Shown piece after piece: positions 21,543 to 32,584 of a DNA stretch of 64,000 nt (its first letter is position 1; each line of letters opens with the position of its first letter). Under the pieces are notes generated by a model, which ran no database searches, had not been told where the DNA came from, and was given only the letters and a program-made list of their open reading frames with translations. The stretch comes from Geranomyces variabilis. Taxonomy: Eukaryota > Chytridiomycota > Chytridiomycetes > Spizellomycetales > Powellomycetaceae. A program made the translations under genes and the position numbers. The stretch covers positions 1 through 64,000 of the forward strand of contig JADGJP010000028.1 in the NCBI GenBank assembly GCA_027603065.1, in the 5' to 3' direction.

Positions 21543-23274
21543 ATGCTTACTGCAATCCTTGCTCTCCTGGCCGCCTTGATCTTCCTGGTCTCACGCCGCC
21601 TCGCGCCCAACCCGTCGATTGCGTCGCTGCCGACCATTCCTTTCTGGAAAACGGTTTATCTTTTTATCCAAAACGTTCCGTTCGATGAACGCTACAGAGA
21701 GCTTCGCGTCGGCGTTCCGACAAACACAGAACGGCTAAGCAGAGTCTGGATTGCCGGTCGCTGGCTGGTCCAGACGAGCAACGCCGAGTTTGCTCGCAAG
21801 ATCACTGCCGCGCCTCAGTTGTTCCCGAAAGTCGTGCTTGCCGACAAACCGCGTTTCAGAGACAGCTTTCCTGTCCTGACTTTCGGGCGCAACGTCGTCG
21901 GGACTATTGGAACTGAATGGAAGCGTCACCGAAACATCGTCAGCCCGCCCTTCGCCAAGCCGCTGTCGCCTGAGCCGTTCGCAAAGTCCGTCGAGCTTCT
22001 TCTGACTCGGTTCGGAGAGCTCGATGGACAGGTTGTCGAAGTGTATTCCTGGATGCAACGACTTACATTGGATGTGCTTGGACGCGGGATCTTTTCGTTT
22101 GACTTTGAATCCATGTCATCGGGCGATCCTGGTCGATATGTGGCGCTGTACAATGATATGATTGGCAACGTCTTGCACCCCATTTCCGTTATCCTTCCTT
22201 TCTGGTCAAAGTAAGAGCGATAAGTCGGGGTCGCTGTCATGTTAGCAAATGAGTCATTTTTTATTGACTCGCATCTCCTTTCGCTGTTGTTTTCTCCCAG
22301 AGTGCCAACCCAGAAAAACTTGCGCACCCACAAAATGAGCGCCGAGTTCCGTCAGCTTCTTGGCGACATGGTCACCCAACGCGTCAAGGAACGCAAGGCA
22401 TCGGACCAAAGCTCGCACAGAGATCTCTTGGACATGATGATTGACTCGGCGTACACGGCCGAGGCTGACGCCATGCACTCTCTTTCGCCCGAAGAGCTTG
22501 TGAACGATCTGGCCGTGTTTTTTGTCGCCGGTCACGACACGACCTCCAATGCCCTGTCTACCGCTTTGCATTTCCTGGCCTTACACCCCGACGTGCAGGA
22601 ACGCGCGCGTGCACACGTCAAGGAAGTTATGAAGAAATACCCGCGTACGGCTACTGGCGACGCGTCGCCCTTTGACGCGCTAATTCCCTCTGCGGACGCT
22701 GTGCGCAACTTTGATTTCATTACCGCCATTATTAAGGAAAGCCTGCGCCTATACCCTAGTGCCGCCATTCTGGGCATTCGTCGCTGTGTGGAAGAGACTC
22801 AGTTCGGGTCATATGTGTTTCCCAAAGATACCTGGGTTCAGGTGAGGGAGCAACCAGCGGGACGGGTCCTCAATATTGGCTATTAGAGTTAACGCCGTTG
22901 TTATCGCTGTTCCTTAGATCGACATTTATGGCATGCAACGCGACGAAAAGTACTGGCCCGACCCCGACCACTTCAACCCTGACCGCTTCATGGGCACGGA
23001 CAAGGCGGCGGGTACAGACGGCACAGACGACTCGTCGCCCACTTCACCTGGAGCTAGCAAAGCCACCAAAGCGGCTTGGATGCCCTTTGGCGGTGGATCA
23101 CGGATCTGCCTTGGAATGCAGTTCTCGCTGATGGAGCAGAAAGTCGCGTTGGCCATGATGCTATTGGGATTCCGCTTTGAGTTGCCTGATGTGCCTGATG
23201 CGGAAAAATACCGTCTTGCTACGGGCGTTTTGCTGCGTCCTGAGGAGGCCAATGTGGTGCTGCACAAGCTTTAG
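21543..23274 (+). CDS. Cytochrome P450 monooxygenase, 3 exons
   Basis: Exons 21543-22210, 22301-22841 and 22918-23274 give 521 codons, a full-length microsomal P450. The first ATG opens a membrane anchor (MLTAILALLAALIFLV). Seen in order: the C-helix WKRHR, the oxygen-binding I-helix FVAGHDTTS, the K-helix ExxR in KESLRLYPS, the FNPDRF region and the haem-ligand loop FGGGSRICLG with its Cys. All key residues are present, so it should be active: NADPH- and O2-dependent hydroxylation at the ER. The pattern is CYP3/CYP4-clan-like, but subfamily and substrate cannot be given. No sign that it belongs to a metabolite cluster. Confidence 0.93.
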
Positions 23275-23543
23275 GTGTCTCTGTAAGCTAGCGATAAAGG
23301 GAAGAAAAGGCGTTGTTGCGTGCCGCCCTTATCAACCTTTTTGTTGTGTACAAGTAAGAAAATGCTCAAGTTATATCCGTATTCTGGTCACTGTCGACCC
23401 TTGTGTAATGTGTAGCTGTGCGCCTGGGAGTCAGTCACGTGGGTGGATGTCCGGAGGAGCTGCGCAATAATTCGTCATTGGAATGGCACAGGCATTTCCT
23501 TTCGGGCATCTTGCACAGCGGACAACAGAGAGCGAGGGGCACA

Positions 23544-25401
23544 ATGGCTGACAACCCACCCACCCCCTCAAAGAAGCGCCCACAGGCGACGGCGGTCTCG
23601 GCCTCGCCGTCGGAAGCCCCTGCTGCAAAGCGTTCAAAACCAGCAGCAACATCAGCGACCGCCGCTAATAACGCCGCCTCGCACCTGGCTTCATGCACCG
23701 ACCGCGCAAGCTGCCGCGGCTGCGACCAAGGCGAGATTGAAATCCATATATCGGGCGTGGACGGCGCTTCGGGCAAGAATGCGCTTGCGGCGATGTCGGC
23801 CGCGGACTTGTATCGTATGGCGCTTGAGGAGCGTGACCAGGAAGCCCTGCATAGCTCGTCCTCGTCTCACGAGACAAACGGCAACGACGACACCGAGAAG
23901 AAGGCTGGGGAGGAGGCGAGCGGAGACAAGGAGGAAGTGGATCATGCAGACCCTGAAGTCCGGCGTAAAGCCGTCACGCGACTATTTGAAATGGCCATTG
24001 ATGCGTTTGTCGCGCAAACAGGTCTCGCAAAGGAGACGCTCGCGGAACGCGGTGGCGCTGGCGCTGGCGCCGATGCCGCTACCACTCCTACTACTACTAC
24101 TACCACTGCTGCTGCTGCTGCGACTCCCGCGACCACAACGACGCCCAAAACCCCAACATCCGCCGAACTCGCATCCAAATTCATGTTTGCGTCTTGCCTG
24201 CTTGATTTCGGAAGCTACTTCCCTGTCCCCGCATACATCGAGCGCAGTGCCGAGATGTACGCCGAGTGCATAGAGTTTCTCGAGAGTGAGACTGGCCGCG
24301 CGTTCAAGTCCTCGTGGGGCGCCAGCGCGGCGCAGTTTGGGCTGGGCAGAGCTCAAATGGAGCTGCTGCGATGCCGCTACGAGTCTGAGGAGGACGCGGA
24401 TGGTGAGGATGAAGAAGAGTCCGACGAGGAAAGCTCTGACAAGCCCGAGACATCCGAGACGAAAGCGGTAAATGAGAAGGAGCTGGAGATGGTCCGAACT
24501 GCTACAACTGCGATTGCGAAGGGGCTCGAGTCGGTAAAGAGTGACAAGGACGCATACGTGCTGCAATGCGTCACTGCGGCGCGGTTGTTCCGCGACTATG
24601 CGGTGTTGCAACGGAATCGCCGCGGCCATGGCAACCCGCATGGTAAGGGGACGATGCAGACCGACGGTTTTTTATGCTGACTTCAAAGCGGAGACTGGTA
24701 TGCTGACTGCTGTTCTCTCGCATTTTTCAGCTTGCAAAAACTTTAGAAAATCATTCGAAACTGCCCAGAACTACCTCTCAAGCGCCGAATCCCAGTACCC
24801 TGGTTCTGTCTCATCCGATACGGAAGCGCTTGCCATCCGCGGCTCGTGCCTCTTCTACATGGCCGAGCATCTTGCGGCTGGAAAGGGGAGTGACGAGAAC
24901 GTGGCTACCATCATTAAGGACCTCGAGCAAGCGGAGAAATGCTTCCGGACGGCGATCGAGAAGGCTGAGAAGAGCGCCGCTTCTGGAGGGCCCAGAGACC
25001 CGCACGTGGTTCAGAATTTGCACCTGGTGAGTAGCAAAAAGCGGACCTTTTGCCATTGCCACTGTTGAATAAGATTGCTGAGATTGCGTTCGTGTGTCAT
25101 TCACTATAGCTCGGACAAGCGCTTCTCCTCCACAGCTCGATTGACCCGGACGAAACTGTTACGGTCACGCTCTTTGACGAAGCCGTCAGCTGCCTCCGTA
25201 AAGCCTTCGAGCTGGATCCAGGTAAGGGAGAGGCCGCCGACGGACCTACACCGCGCTCCCGTCCTGAAGTTTTTCTTTCTTACTTCAGACAACGAGGAAG
25301 TTGAGGAGCAGCTGGAGCAAATGGGTATTCTCGACGAAGAAGACAACAACGAATCGGAGGATCTCGGCTCCGAGTCAGAAGGCGACATGTCTGAAGACTA
25401 G
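23544..25401 (+). CDS. TPR-like nuclear protein, Ett1/Nro1-like candidate, 4 exons
   Basis: Exons 23544-24642, 24731-25026, 25110-25221 and 25289-25401 give 539 codons. A basic N-terminus (PSKKRPQ..AAKRSKP) looks like a nuclear signal. Helical-hairpin segments (LASKFMFASCLLDFGSYFP; SAAQFGLGRAQMELL; DTEALAIRGSCLFYMAEHL; TLFDEAVSCLRKAFELDPDN) are TPR-like. They are split by acidic (EEDADGEDEEESDEESSD) and Thr/Ala linkers, and the C-terminus is very acidic. Helix layout and acidic tail fit fungal Ett1/Nro1 (translation termination; Ofd1 control), but NASP-type histone chaperones are an alternative. The poly-Thr/Ala block at 24085-24124 is microsatellite-derived. Confidence 0.72.
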
Positions 25402-25566
25402 AAATCATATTATATGTTTATTGTAAACGAAACAAAAAACCACAACATTGCATTGCTATTAGAAAGTGCTCATCAAAAAATTATGGAGTGGCGGCGGCGC
25501 TAGTTGCAGCGCCGCGTGCTCAATATGTACACGAATTTGTTGCGGATGCGGGCTTTTGTCCGAGTG

Positions 25567-26584
25567 TTATATTTCTCCATGTGAGCTGTTACCGATAGCA
25601 ATGGCGCCTTCACGTTTTTGCGGCCAGAGGAAAAACGTGCTGGTGCGGGCTTTGTATGATTGATAATCTGCAATAGAAAGGCAAAGCGTGGCGAGAGTCA
25701 GCGACAGCCAAACGGGTTGAGAGACAAACTCGCATGGATATCTATTCAACTCACCAGCTCTCGATCCATACCGTTCCTGCGCGCTCTTCTCCGCCAACCT
25801 TACACCGCTTACAAACACAATCAACGCCGCCACAAACACCGGACTTACAATCCCCACCCACTGCCCATGCTCCACAAACCCTCGTGCGCACAACACAAAC
25901 ATGCCCACCCACAAAGACACCTCCCCATTGTAGTTCGCGTACCGCGACCACCGCCAAATCCCTGTCGACACGAAATCGCGTGGATGCGCGTTTTTGAATA
26001 TGAGTTTTTGGAAATCGGCTGTGACTTCGACGGTGAAGCCGTAAGCCCAGATGATGACGCCGACGATATCGGATGCGCCGAATGAGGGTTGGGTGGAGGA
26101 TGGGTTGCCGAGGATGATGAATACGGGGAAGGCCGTGAGGAAGACCCAGATGGCTTGCATGAACCACACGACGATGAATTTTTTGGGGTCGTGTTTATAT
26201 TGATCGAATCGCTAAGCGCAAAAGAGAAGCAAGATACAGGCATCAAAACAACGAGCTATTCCTTCCACAACACAGGGAGCGTTCGTTCCATAATACCTTA
26301 TCTTCAACTTTCGACACGCGCAGTGCCAGAAACGTGCCCAGCCTTGCCGCCCAGACCAGAACCAACACCGCAACAAGAATCTGCCTGGCACTAAGCGTAT
26401 CCGGATGGTCTCCATCTGCCCGGCGCCACAGCAGCGCAGCGAGCGTACATGATGTGAAGCCGACCGCGCCTGCGAGGTCGTAGAAGCGCTCGGTCTTTAA
26501 CGGAGCAGAAATGGCGAATGCGAGTGCTTGCACGGCAAAGTCAATGACCAGCGTGGTTAGCAGCGAGGCGCCGACGGGAGTCAT
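25567..26584 (-). CDS. DUF1295 / steroid 5-alpha-reductase-like membrane protein, 3 exons
   Basis: Exons 26584-26297, 26211-25755 and 25667-25567 give 281 codons with about six membrane helices. The family signature is clear: RFDQYKHDPKKF, then STGIWRWSRYANYNGEVSLW in place of the usual WRYSRHPNYFGE, and near the end QERYGSRADYQSYKARTSTF matching Y..Y...TS.F.P. DUF1295 proteins are ER-type NAD(P)H-dependent reductases or isoprenylcysteine-methyltransferase-like folds of mostly unknown substrate. The usual His of RHPNY is replaced by Tyr-Ala here, which may alter cofactor binding. Start is the first ATG, just before a hydrophobic helix. Confidence 0.88.
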
Positions 26585-26773
26585 GGCGGTTGGGGCCCGG
26601 GGGGTTAAGGGAAATTAAAGAGGGAGGTTTGGGGATTCAACAAAGAAATGTAGATTTTTAACGAGAAGTGCTGGGGAAGTGCTGCGAGAGCAGGCGGATA
26701 ATTAATCAGTTTTTGAAAATAAATATATAAAAAACCACTCTGCCAGAGTTTCCAACCAACCATCTATCTCCTC

Positions 26774-26989
26774 TCAGGTTACGGCCACACACTTCATGTC
26801 CTTCGAGTCGCAAGGGTAGAACAACTTGTTCAAGGTAAAGAGGTCTGTCTGCGTCTCCACCAGGTGCTCAATAACCCTCCCCAACTCTTCAAGGCGCGAT
26901 TTCATCGCACACCTCACTGTCACGCCGCCCACTTTCCATGGCGATGGGTTGAAGCGGATGAACGCGACGCGTTTCACGCCCTCGGTCAT
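26774..26989 (-). pseudogene. Possible virus-derived (large DNA virus-like) gene fragment
   Basis: A 71-codon open frame with an FIRFNP motif, a following basic stretch and a terminal KLFY segment. This spacing recalls small proteins common in nucleocytoplasmic large DNA viruses. It is far shorter than such proteins, lies in AT-rich DNA and is best treated as a broken fossil. The similarity is from memory of the motif only. Confidence 0.3.
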
Positions 26990-27049
26990 TAAGGCAGATT
27001 GCCCATGCTGAAATAGATCTTTATGTTCATTATCGCTGCGACGTAGTTG

Positions 27050-27197
27050 AAATTAATGTCAAAGGAAAAGGGAACAGAAATTAATGTCAAAAGAAAAGGG
27101 TAGTGGGGGAGAGTGTGCCGAGAAGCGAACAGAAATTAATTAATGTCAAGGAAAACGGTAGTGGGCGAACAAAAATTAATATCATCAGAAAAGGGTA
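27050..27197 (+). repeat. Degenerate AT-rich direct repeat (about 4 copies)
   Basis: Four copies of a unit resembling gaacagaaattaatgtcaaa followed by gaaaaggg, starting near 27050, 27076, 27129 and 27170, with variable spacers. Confidence 0.8.
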
Positions 27198-27366
27198 CGC
27201 GCTGTCGGTTGCCCTTTTTGTTGCTCTCCATTTAATTAAAATAATTCGGACGCCCCCTGAACATAGGGTATGACGCCATAATAATCGGACGACTCTTAAA
27301 TGGGCCGACCTCCGCTGCGACAAGCGACCGTCACCAGTGGTGGATGGTAAGACGGGAAAAAAAAGG

Positions 27367-28374
27367 TCATCCCGCGATGATACGGTCAACGCGCAGTCTG
27401 TCGTCCTCGGTGTAGATGCCTCGCATATCGACGTGCCGATGCGGTCGCAGCGCAAGATGCTCCTTGAGCAAGATCGCATCGATCGAGTTTTGCTGGCCCT
27501 CAACCAGATGCTGCATCTCATTTTCCTAAAGATTGCGAATTACAGGGTTAGCCAACCATTCCTCAGACTGTGTTTGGAACTCGGTCCAACTCACCCTCAT
27601 CATCAGCGCCTTTTTGAATTTAAGCGTCATCCTCTCCCTCGCCAACTCCGCCATCCGTCTCGCCTTGCGCTCCTTCTCTTCCTTCCCACCATAATACTTC
27701 TCCCGCGCAGCCTCAACTTCCTTACGCGCCGCCACCCGCCTCGCTCGCTCCGCCGCCCGCGCCCGCTGATCCGTCCGCTCAATCGTTTGCGTCACGTCCG
27801 CACACGGCTGTGCATACGATGCGTACCGCGCAGCGACAACAGCGGCTCCGCCAGCAGCCGCTCGGCGCGAGACAGACGGCGTTGACGCGCTCGGCGCGAA
27901 TGAGGATGTTGGGTGCAGGTGGAATGGCGCGTACGGGCGGATTGGAGGTAGTGGCGGAGAGACGCTGCGGCGGCTGCGTTGTCGGGCGGAAGTTGGGCTG
28001 GAGAGGGTTGCTGCTGCTGCTGGTGCGGGTAATTGCGGATGTGTTGTTGTGGCGGAGTGGTTGCCGCGAGGAGCGCCACGGTTGGCGGTGTCGCCGCGCT
28101 GCGGGTGGTGGCTTGCGCGCGGCGCGGTGGGTTCTTCGTCGCTGGAGTATCCTTCTGCGGCGGAGGTATGTACGGGAGGCGGTTGCGTAGCTGAGTCTGC
28201 AACAGTTTGTGGCGCGGACGATGCCGACGCTCCTGGCGCTGCAATATCTGGGTGCAAGCGCTGATACCGTCGGGAGAGAACCTTTGGTATAGAAGTCTTG
28301 CGGTAGTTGAAGACAAAGTCGGCCGACGGTCCGCCTTCCTCCGCTGGCGCGGGATGGACTCGGGAGCTGACCAT
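27367..28374 (-). CDS. Unknown coiled-coil protein, 2 exons
   Basis: Exons 28374-27595 and 27525-27367 give 312 codons. The N-terminus has a conserved-looking block (FVFNYRKTSIPKVLSRRYQR), then a long Pro/Ser/Ala-rich disordered stretch. From about residue 200 a charged single helix follows (ARKEVEAAREKYYGGKEEKE), leading to ENEMQHLVEGQQNSIDAILL and a final HVDMRGIYTEDDRLRVDRII. The intron is canonical (agg|gtgagt .. ctttag|gaa). No known family recognised. Confidence 0.65.
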
Positions 28375-28956
28375 CTTGACTGAATGTGGCAATGGTGAAG
28401 GGGCGAGCAAATGATCGAGAGAAGTATAATTACGTGATCAGGGTGATCGAGCGAAAGCCTTCTGTTTGTTCTTTGGTCTTGGAGCATCCCCCGAGGGATT
28501 CTGACGTTAGGGTTAAGGTTGACGCTTATTGCCAACAAGCGTCGCTGTCGAAAACCGAAAGTCACACGCAGCCAAAACATTGCGGAGTCTTCGAGTCCTC
28601 TAATGATGATAGCAATCGCAACGTTTCTAGCGTAAAGCAGGCCGTGCTTCATTGCACCAGGCGTCTCTGCGGTAAATCTTTCATACCGGGAGGCCCAATC
28701 TCAATATCCTCGTATGGGCCTGGGCCCCGCCGCGAATCCGGACACTGGCCGGGAAGGCGCTTGCGACATGCACTTCATGCGCGGAGAGCAGCCTCTCTAA
28801 AGATACCGTCACCCGTCATCATTTTTGTGCGGTTTGGTCTAGAGTTTTGCTGAGCGCGGAAAGGCGGAACTCTCGAAAACGTTGAAGGAATCAAAAAATC
28901 GCGCAGCAGGACCTCCGAACTCGCCAACTTCCTCACGCACGCACACACATTTGCAC
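28375..28956. promoter_or_regulatory. Divergent promoter region, coiled-coil gene / PDCD5
   Basis: 582 bp between the start codons of divergent genes; no coding region. An imperfect GC-rich inverted stretch (gggcctgggccccg) occurs at 28718-28731. Confidence 0.45.
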
Positions 28957-29868
28957 ATGGCCGACGACGATCTTCAGGCGATTCGCGCCCGCCGCATGGC
29001 GGAAATGCGGGCGGCATCCGGGGTGAGACCTCTGTTGCAGTGTGCTTTCCACACTGCCAATCGAGTCGTTGCCTCTAAAACCAAGTGCTGAACAAATTCA
29101 ACACAGGGTGGTGGAGGAGACATGTCTTCCGGCCTGCCCGCAGGTTTGACCGCCGCAGCGCCCGGTCAGGGCGGAGGCCAGAATGCGGCCGAGGAGGCAG
29201 AGAAGAAAAGGTGCTTGCAGGCGGTGCGCCCAAGATGATCTCCTATGGGCGGGGGATTCAACCAGCGGCGTTATGAGGACTGACTATTCACTCGGTTGGC
29301 TTTTCCGATGGCAGTCAAATGGAAGAGATGCGGCGGACAATGGTAGGCTTGCAGGCCTTGGCTGTGATTGGAGATTGGAGCTCCGGCACTTACCCTTTCC
29401 TTTGTAGCTGTACCAAATCCTTGACAACGACGCCAGGGAACGATGTATGGGACAGCAGCTCCATACGCTGAACGTCACAGTGACAACAGAGCTAACCGCA
29501 GCTGATCTCTTTGTATTAGTGGCACGCATCAAGATTGTGAAGAGTGATAAGGCGAGAGCTGTCGAGGACCTGCTGATTCGGATGGTAAGGAAATGCCGAA
29601 AGATGCCACTTTCCTGCAACGCCCTGATCTCAGCTCTTTCCGTGGCAGGCACAATCGGGTCAAATCCGCTCGAAAGTCAACAACCAAACACTAATCGGGC
29701 TGCTGGAGCAAATCAACGAGGCGCAGAGCAAGGAAACCAAGATTGTGGTGCGTACATGACAAACACGTATTTTCCTTTTGTTTTTGATCGATTTGGCTAA
29801 CGCGGGATGCGTTACAGTATAATCGTCGACGAGACGACGACTCAAGCGACGACGATTGGGGTCTTTGA
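28957..29868 (+). CDS. PDCD5: PDCD5 (TFAR19) homologue, 7 exons
   Basis: Exons 28957-29022, 29107-29210, 29315-29342, 29408-29444, 29520-29584, 29649-29747 and 29818-29868 sum to 149 codons, every phase agreeing. The start MADDDLQAIRARRMAEMRA, core QMEEMRRTMLYQILDNDARE then RIKIVKSDKARAVEDLLIRM, and acidic end YNRRRDDDSSDDDWGL match PDCD5 along its length. PDCD5 is a small helical-bundle protein reported to bind the chaperonin CCT and histone acetyltransferases; here it is a housekeeping gene. Seven exons in 0.9 kb, including one of 28 bp, is extreme. A Gly/Gln-rich insert follows the N-terminal helix, as in many fungi. Confidence 0.95.
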
Positions 29869-31107
29869 GAACGAGCTGCAACCAGTTCCGCTAATTCGAC
29901 AAACCACTATCGGCGTGCATTTCGCAGAACTGTCCGCCAACCGTTCGAGCTCCTATTGTCCTTGAGAAACGCTGCATGTATATATATATAATATCTCAAT
30001 GGAAGCATTGCGGTCTTGAAAATGGGAGAGAACAAGGTCGAAGTTAAACAAGAAGTACCGTCCCTCGCAGAAAGAGAAGGTCACAGTTGAGAATGCGCGC
30101 CAGGCACAGTAATAGTATATAAGCCAAGACAAGAGTTATCCACCGCGTGGGGTTTGACCCGAGCCATTCAGCTTGAGGAACATGGATAAGACGCGGGGTC
30201 TGTCTGCCACGGGCGTCGCAACACCCCATTCTGTCCCGTCGTAACTGCTTCGTGGCAGGACTTGTAAATTTGATGCGCGCTTCAGGCGGTTATTGCGCAA
30301 GTTGTCTTGCTCGGCGACGACAATGAGGACCTGCAGGCGATCGAGGCCGAATACTGCTACCAGCGATGTGCTGACTCTGAAAGAGCTGTTGCTGCTGCTT
30401 CTTGCGCATTGCTCGCAAGTTTAGCGATCGCAGCGAGCGCAACGCGGAGGCGCAAACAAAAGAAAGCCTTGCCGAGCTTGCTAGGCGAGAACGAATTGCA
30501 GAAGTGCAGGCGGAAATGGAATTGGCAGAGCTGGACGGGCGGAAGAAGGAAGCAGAAGCCGTGGCTCTGCTAGCGGAGGTGGAGCGATCCGAGCTGCTGA
30601 AGAGGAAAAAGGAGCTGGACGCCGAGGCATATGCGTACGCGTGCGACGAAAAGGAAACGGAGAGAGTGCTGTCTCAAATTGTCGCAGAGGTTTTCCAACT
30701 CGGCGTACCTCGAAGCCGTGCATTGATCCATCCTAAGGATGAACCTGGCGTAATGAAGTTGCTTGGTTTCTCACCGCAAGCACAACTGGACAAGAGGGAC
30801 CAGCAAAGCTTGGGGCTTGGTTGATCCACAGAGGGACGCACAGGCAGCGCGGCTGCGCATGCCTGCTCGGGAACGACAAGCATCCTAAGTCGGATGATCG
30901 ACAAGATGGCGCCAGCAGGTGCCACGACCTGCAACCATTATCCTCGAGCTGTCGGATTTACTGGTCTCGGTAAAATTGGGCACCTGGTACCCGTCATGAC
31001 CCGCCGTGTCCCTCCCGCGTGCAGCCGAGTCATCGGCAGCTCTTTGCCCCCCGCAGCTTCCACTTCCCCCACCAGCATTCATCACCCCGCCTCCCTAAAC
31101 ACAAACA
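29869..31107. other. Intergenic with an uncertain coiled-coil open frame
   Basis: Holds an AT run (tatatatataatat near 29978), the 30402-30824 open frame listed separately, and the upstream region of HADH. No other coding signal. Confidence 0.5.
30402..30824 (+). CDS. Uncertain coiled-coil ORF, possibly a partial or degraded gene
   Basis: About 140 codons without an ATG at the start (first internal ATG at 30516). The frame is helix-forming and charged (ELARRERIAEVQAEMELAEL), then has a globular-looking end (AEVFQLGVPRSRALIHPKD followed by VMKLLGFSP). Another frame from 30295 (VVLLGDDNEDLQAIEAEYCY) also looks protein-like, suggesting an upstream exon. I found no clean splice linking them. It could be a small real gene or a decayed copy. 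Confidence 0.35.
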   Translation: MRIARKFSDRSERNAEAQTKESLAELARRERIAEVQAEMELAELDGRKKEAEAVALLAEVERSELLKRKKELDAEAYAYACDEKETERVLSQIVAEVFQLGVPRSRALIHPKDEPGVMKLLGFSPQAQLDKRDQQSLGLG

Positions 31108-32412
31108 ATGTTCCACGCCAAGTCCGCATCTCTCGCCCTTAGGGCTGCATCGCGCTCGTCCGCTAGCCACGTCCTCCGCTCCGCCGCGTATTCCACCGCA
31201 ACAGAAGTCAAGAAGATCACCGTCATTGGCTCTGGACTTATGGGTGCCGGTGTAGTGCAGGTGAGAAAAGCGAAGCGCCAAGGCATGCAACATTGAGAGC
31301 GAGAGCTAAAAGGTGCTTGCTGCTGCCGGCCAAACAATTAGGTCGCCGCCCAGTCTGGATTTGAAGTCAACATGGTCGACCTCAAGCCCGATTTCCTCGC
31401 AAAGGGCGAAAAGATCATTACCTCCTCTCTTAAGCGTGTGGCAAAGAAGAAGCACGCCGAGGACTCGGCCGCCCAGCAGCGCTTCATCGACGACGTCATG
31501 TCTCGCATCCACCTTTCGACCGACTCTGCTCGCGCGGCGTCAGAGTCCCAGCTCGTGATTGAGGCCATTGTTGAGAACCTCAAGACTAAGCAGTCGCTTT
31601 TCAAGGCTCTTGACGGCGCTGCACCCAAAGATACCATCTTTGTTAGCAACACGTCTTCGCTCCCAATTGGTGACATTGCTAGCGCCACCGCGCGAAAGGA
31701 TCGGTTTGCCGGTCTGCACTTTTTCAACCCGGTCCCGCAGATGAAGCTGGTCGAGATTATTCGCACCGCCGAGACCAGCGACCAGGTCTTTGACACTTTG
31801 TTTGCAGTTACCAAGAAGATGGGCAAGGTTCCCGTCGCCTGCAAGGATACCCCTGGGTATGGGCTCAAGATCTGCGTGGTAGTGGGATCCTTGACATTCC
31901 CGAGGCTTACACGCGAAGTGTTTTTACAACAGCTTTATCGTCAACCGTCTTCTTGTTCCGTACATGATGGAGTCGCTCCGCCTTGTGGAGCGTGGCGATG
32001 CTTCCATGCAGGATGTCGACACCGCCATGAAACTCGGCGCTGGATACCGTAAGTCACACGGCATTTCGCGTATGCCCACGTCTCTGCCGCGATGCTCATA
32101 TACTGATCTCACCTATCATAGCGATGGGGCCGTTTGAGCTTATGGACTACGTTGGCCTTGACACAATCAAATTCATCACCGATGGCTGGTACACGGCGGG
32201 CAAGGGTCTTGTCGGCGACAAGCTTATTGCCCCATCGTCGCTGCTGGAGAAGCACGTTAAGGCTGGCGAGTTTGGCCGCAAGTCGGGCAAGGTAGGCCGC
32301 GCGCAAATCTGACAACGGGACCGAACGAAACTGGGTCTCATGTGCATTTTCCGTCTTTGTCTAGGGCTTCTACTCGTATGAGGGTGTCGGCGCCGACAAG
32401 GGCAAAAAGTAA
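31108..32412 (+). CDS. HADH: Mitochondrial 3-hydroxyacyl-CoA dehydrogenase, 5 exons
   Basis: Exons 31108-31260, 31342-31856, 31933-32048, 32122-32291 and 32365-32412 give 333 codons in phase. A basic, Ser/Ala-rich presequence ([20 protein letters not shown]) suggests mitochondrial import. The Rossmann NAD site reads [25 protein letters not shown] and [19 protein letters not shown] carry the catalytic His region; [20 protein letters not shown] and [20 protein letters not shown] form the C-terminal dimer domain. It oxidises L-3-hydroxyacyl-CoA to 3-ketoacyl-CoA with NAD+ in beta-oxidation. All key residues are present. Confidence 0.96.
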
Positions 32413-32584
32413 ACGTATCTGTACCTCTTAATATATGATTCATAGGCATGCTCTTTTGCGAGATTCCAATTTTTCCAACAATGTCTTGCGCGTGGCGCAT
32501 CCAAATTGTTCGGCAAAGTATTGACGGCAGTTACACACGCCGCGGGATGCTGGGAGTGAGAGGTATTTACAAGAGGAATGAGGC

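Larger units (their letters stand above)
26585..27366. other. AT-rich intergenic region with a relic ORF and short repeats
   Basis: Apart from the relic at 26774-26989 and the repeat at 27050-27197, no gene is supported. It is clearly more AT-rich than its surroundings. Confidence 0.6.

Noticed and set aside
30140-30200. tRNA-like sequence near gggtttgacccgag
   Set aside because: No acceptor or D-arm pairing could be drawn around it.
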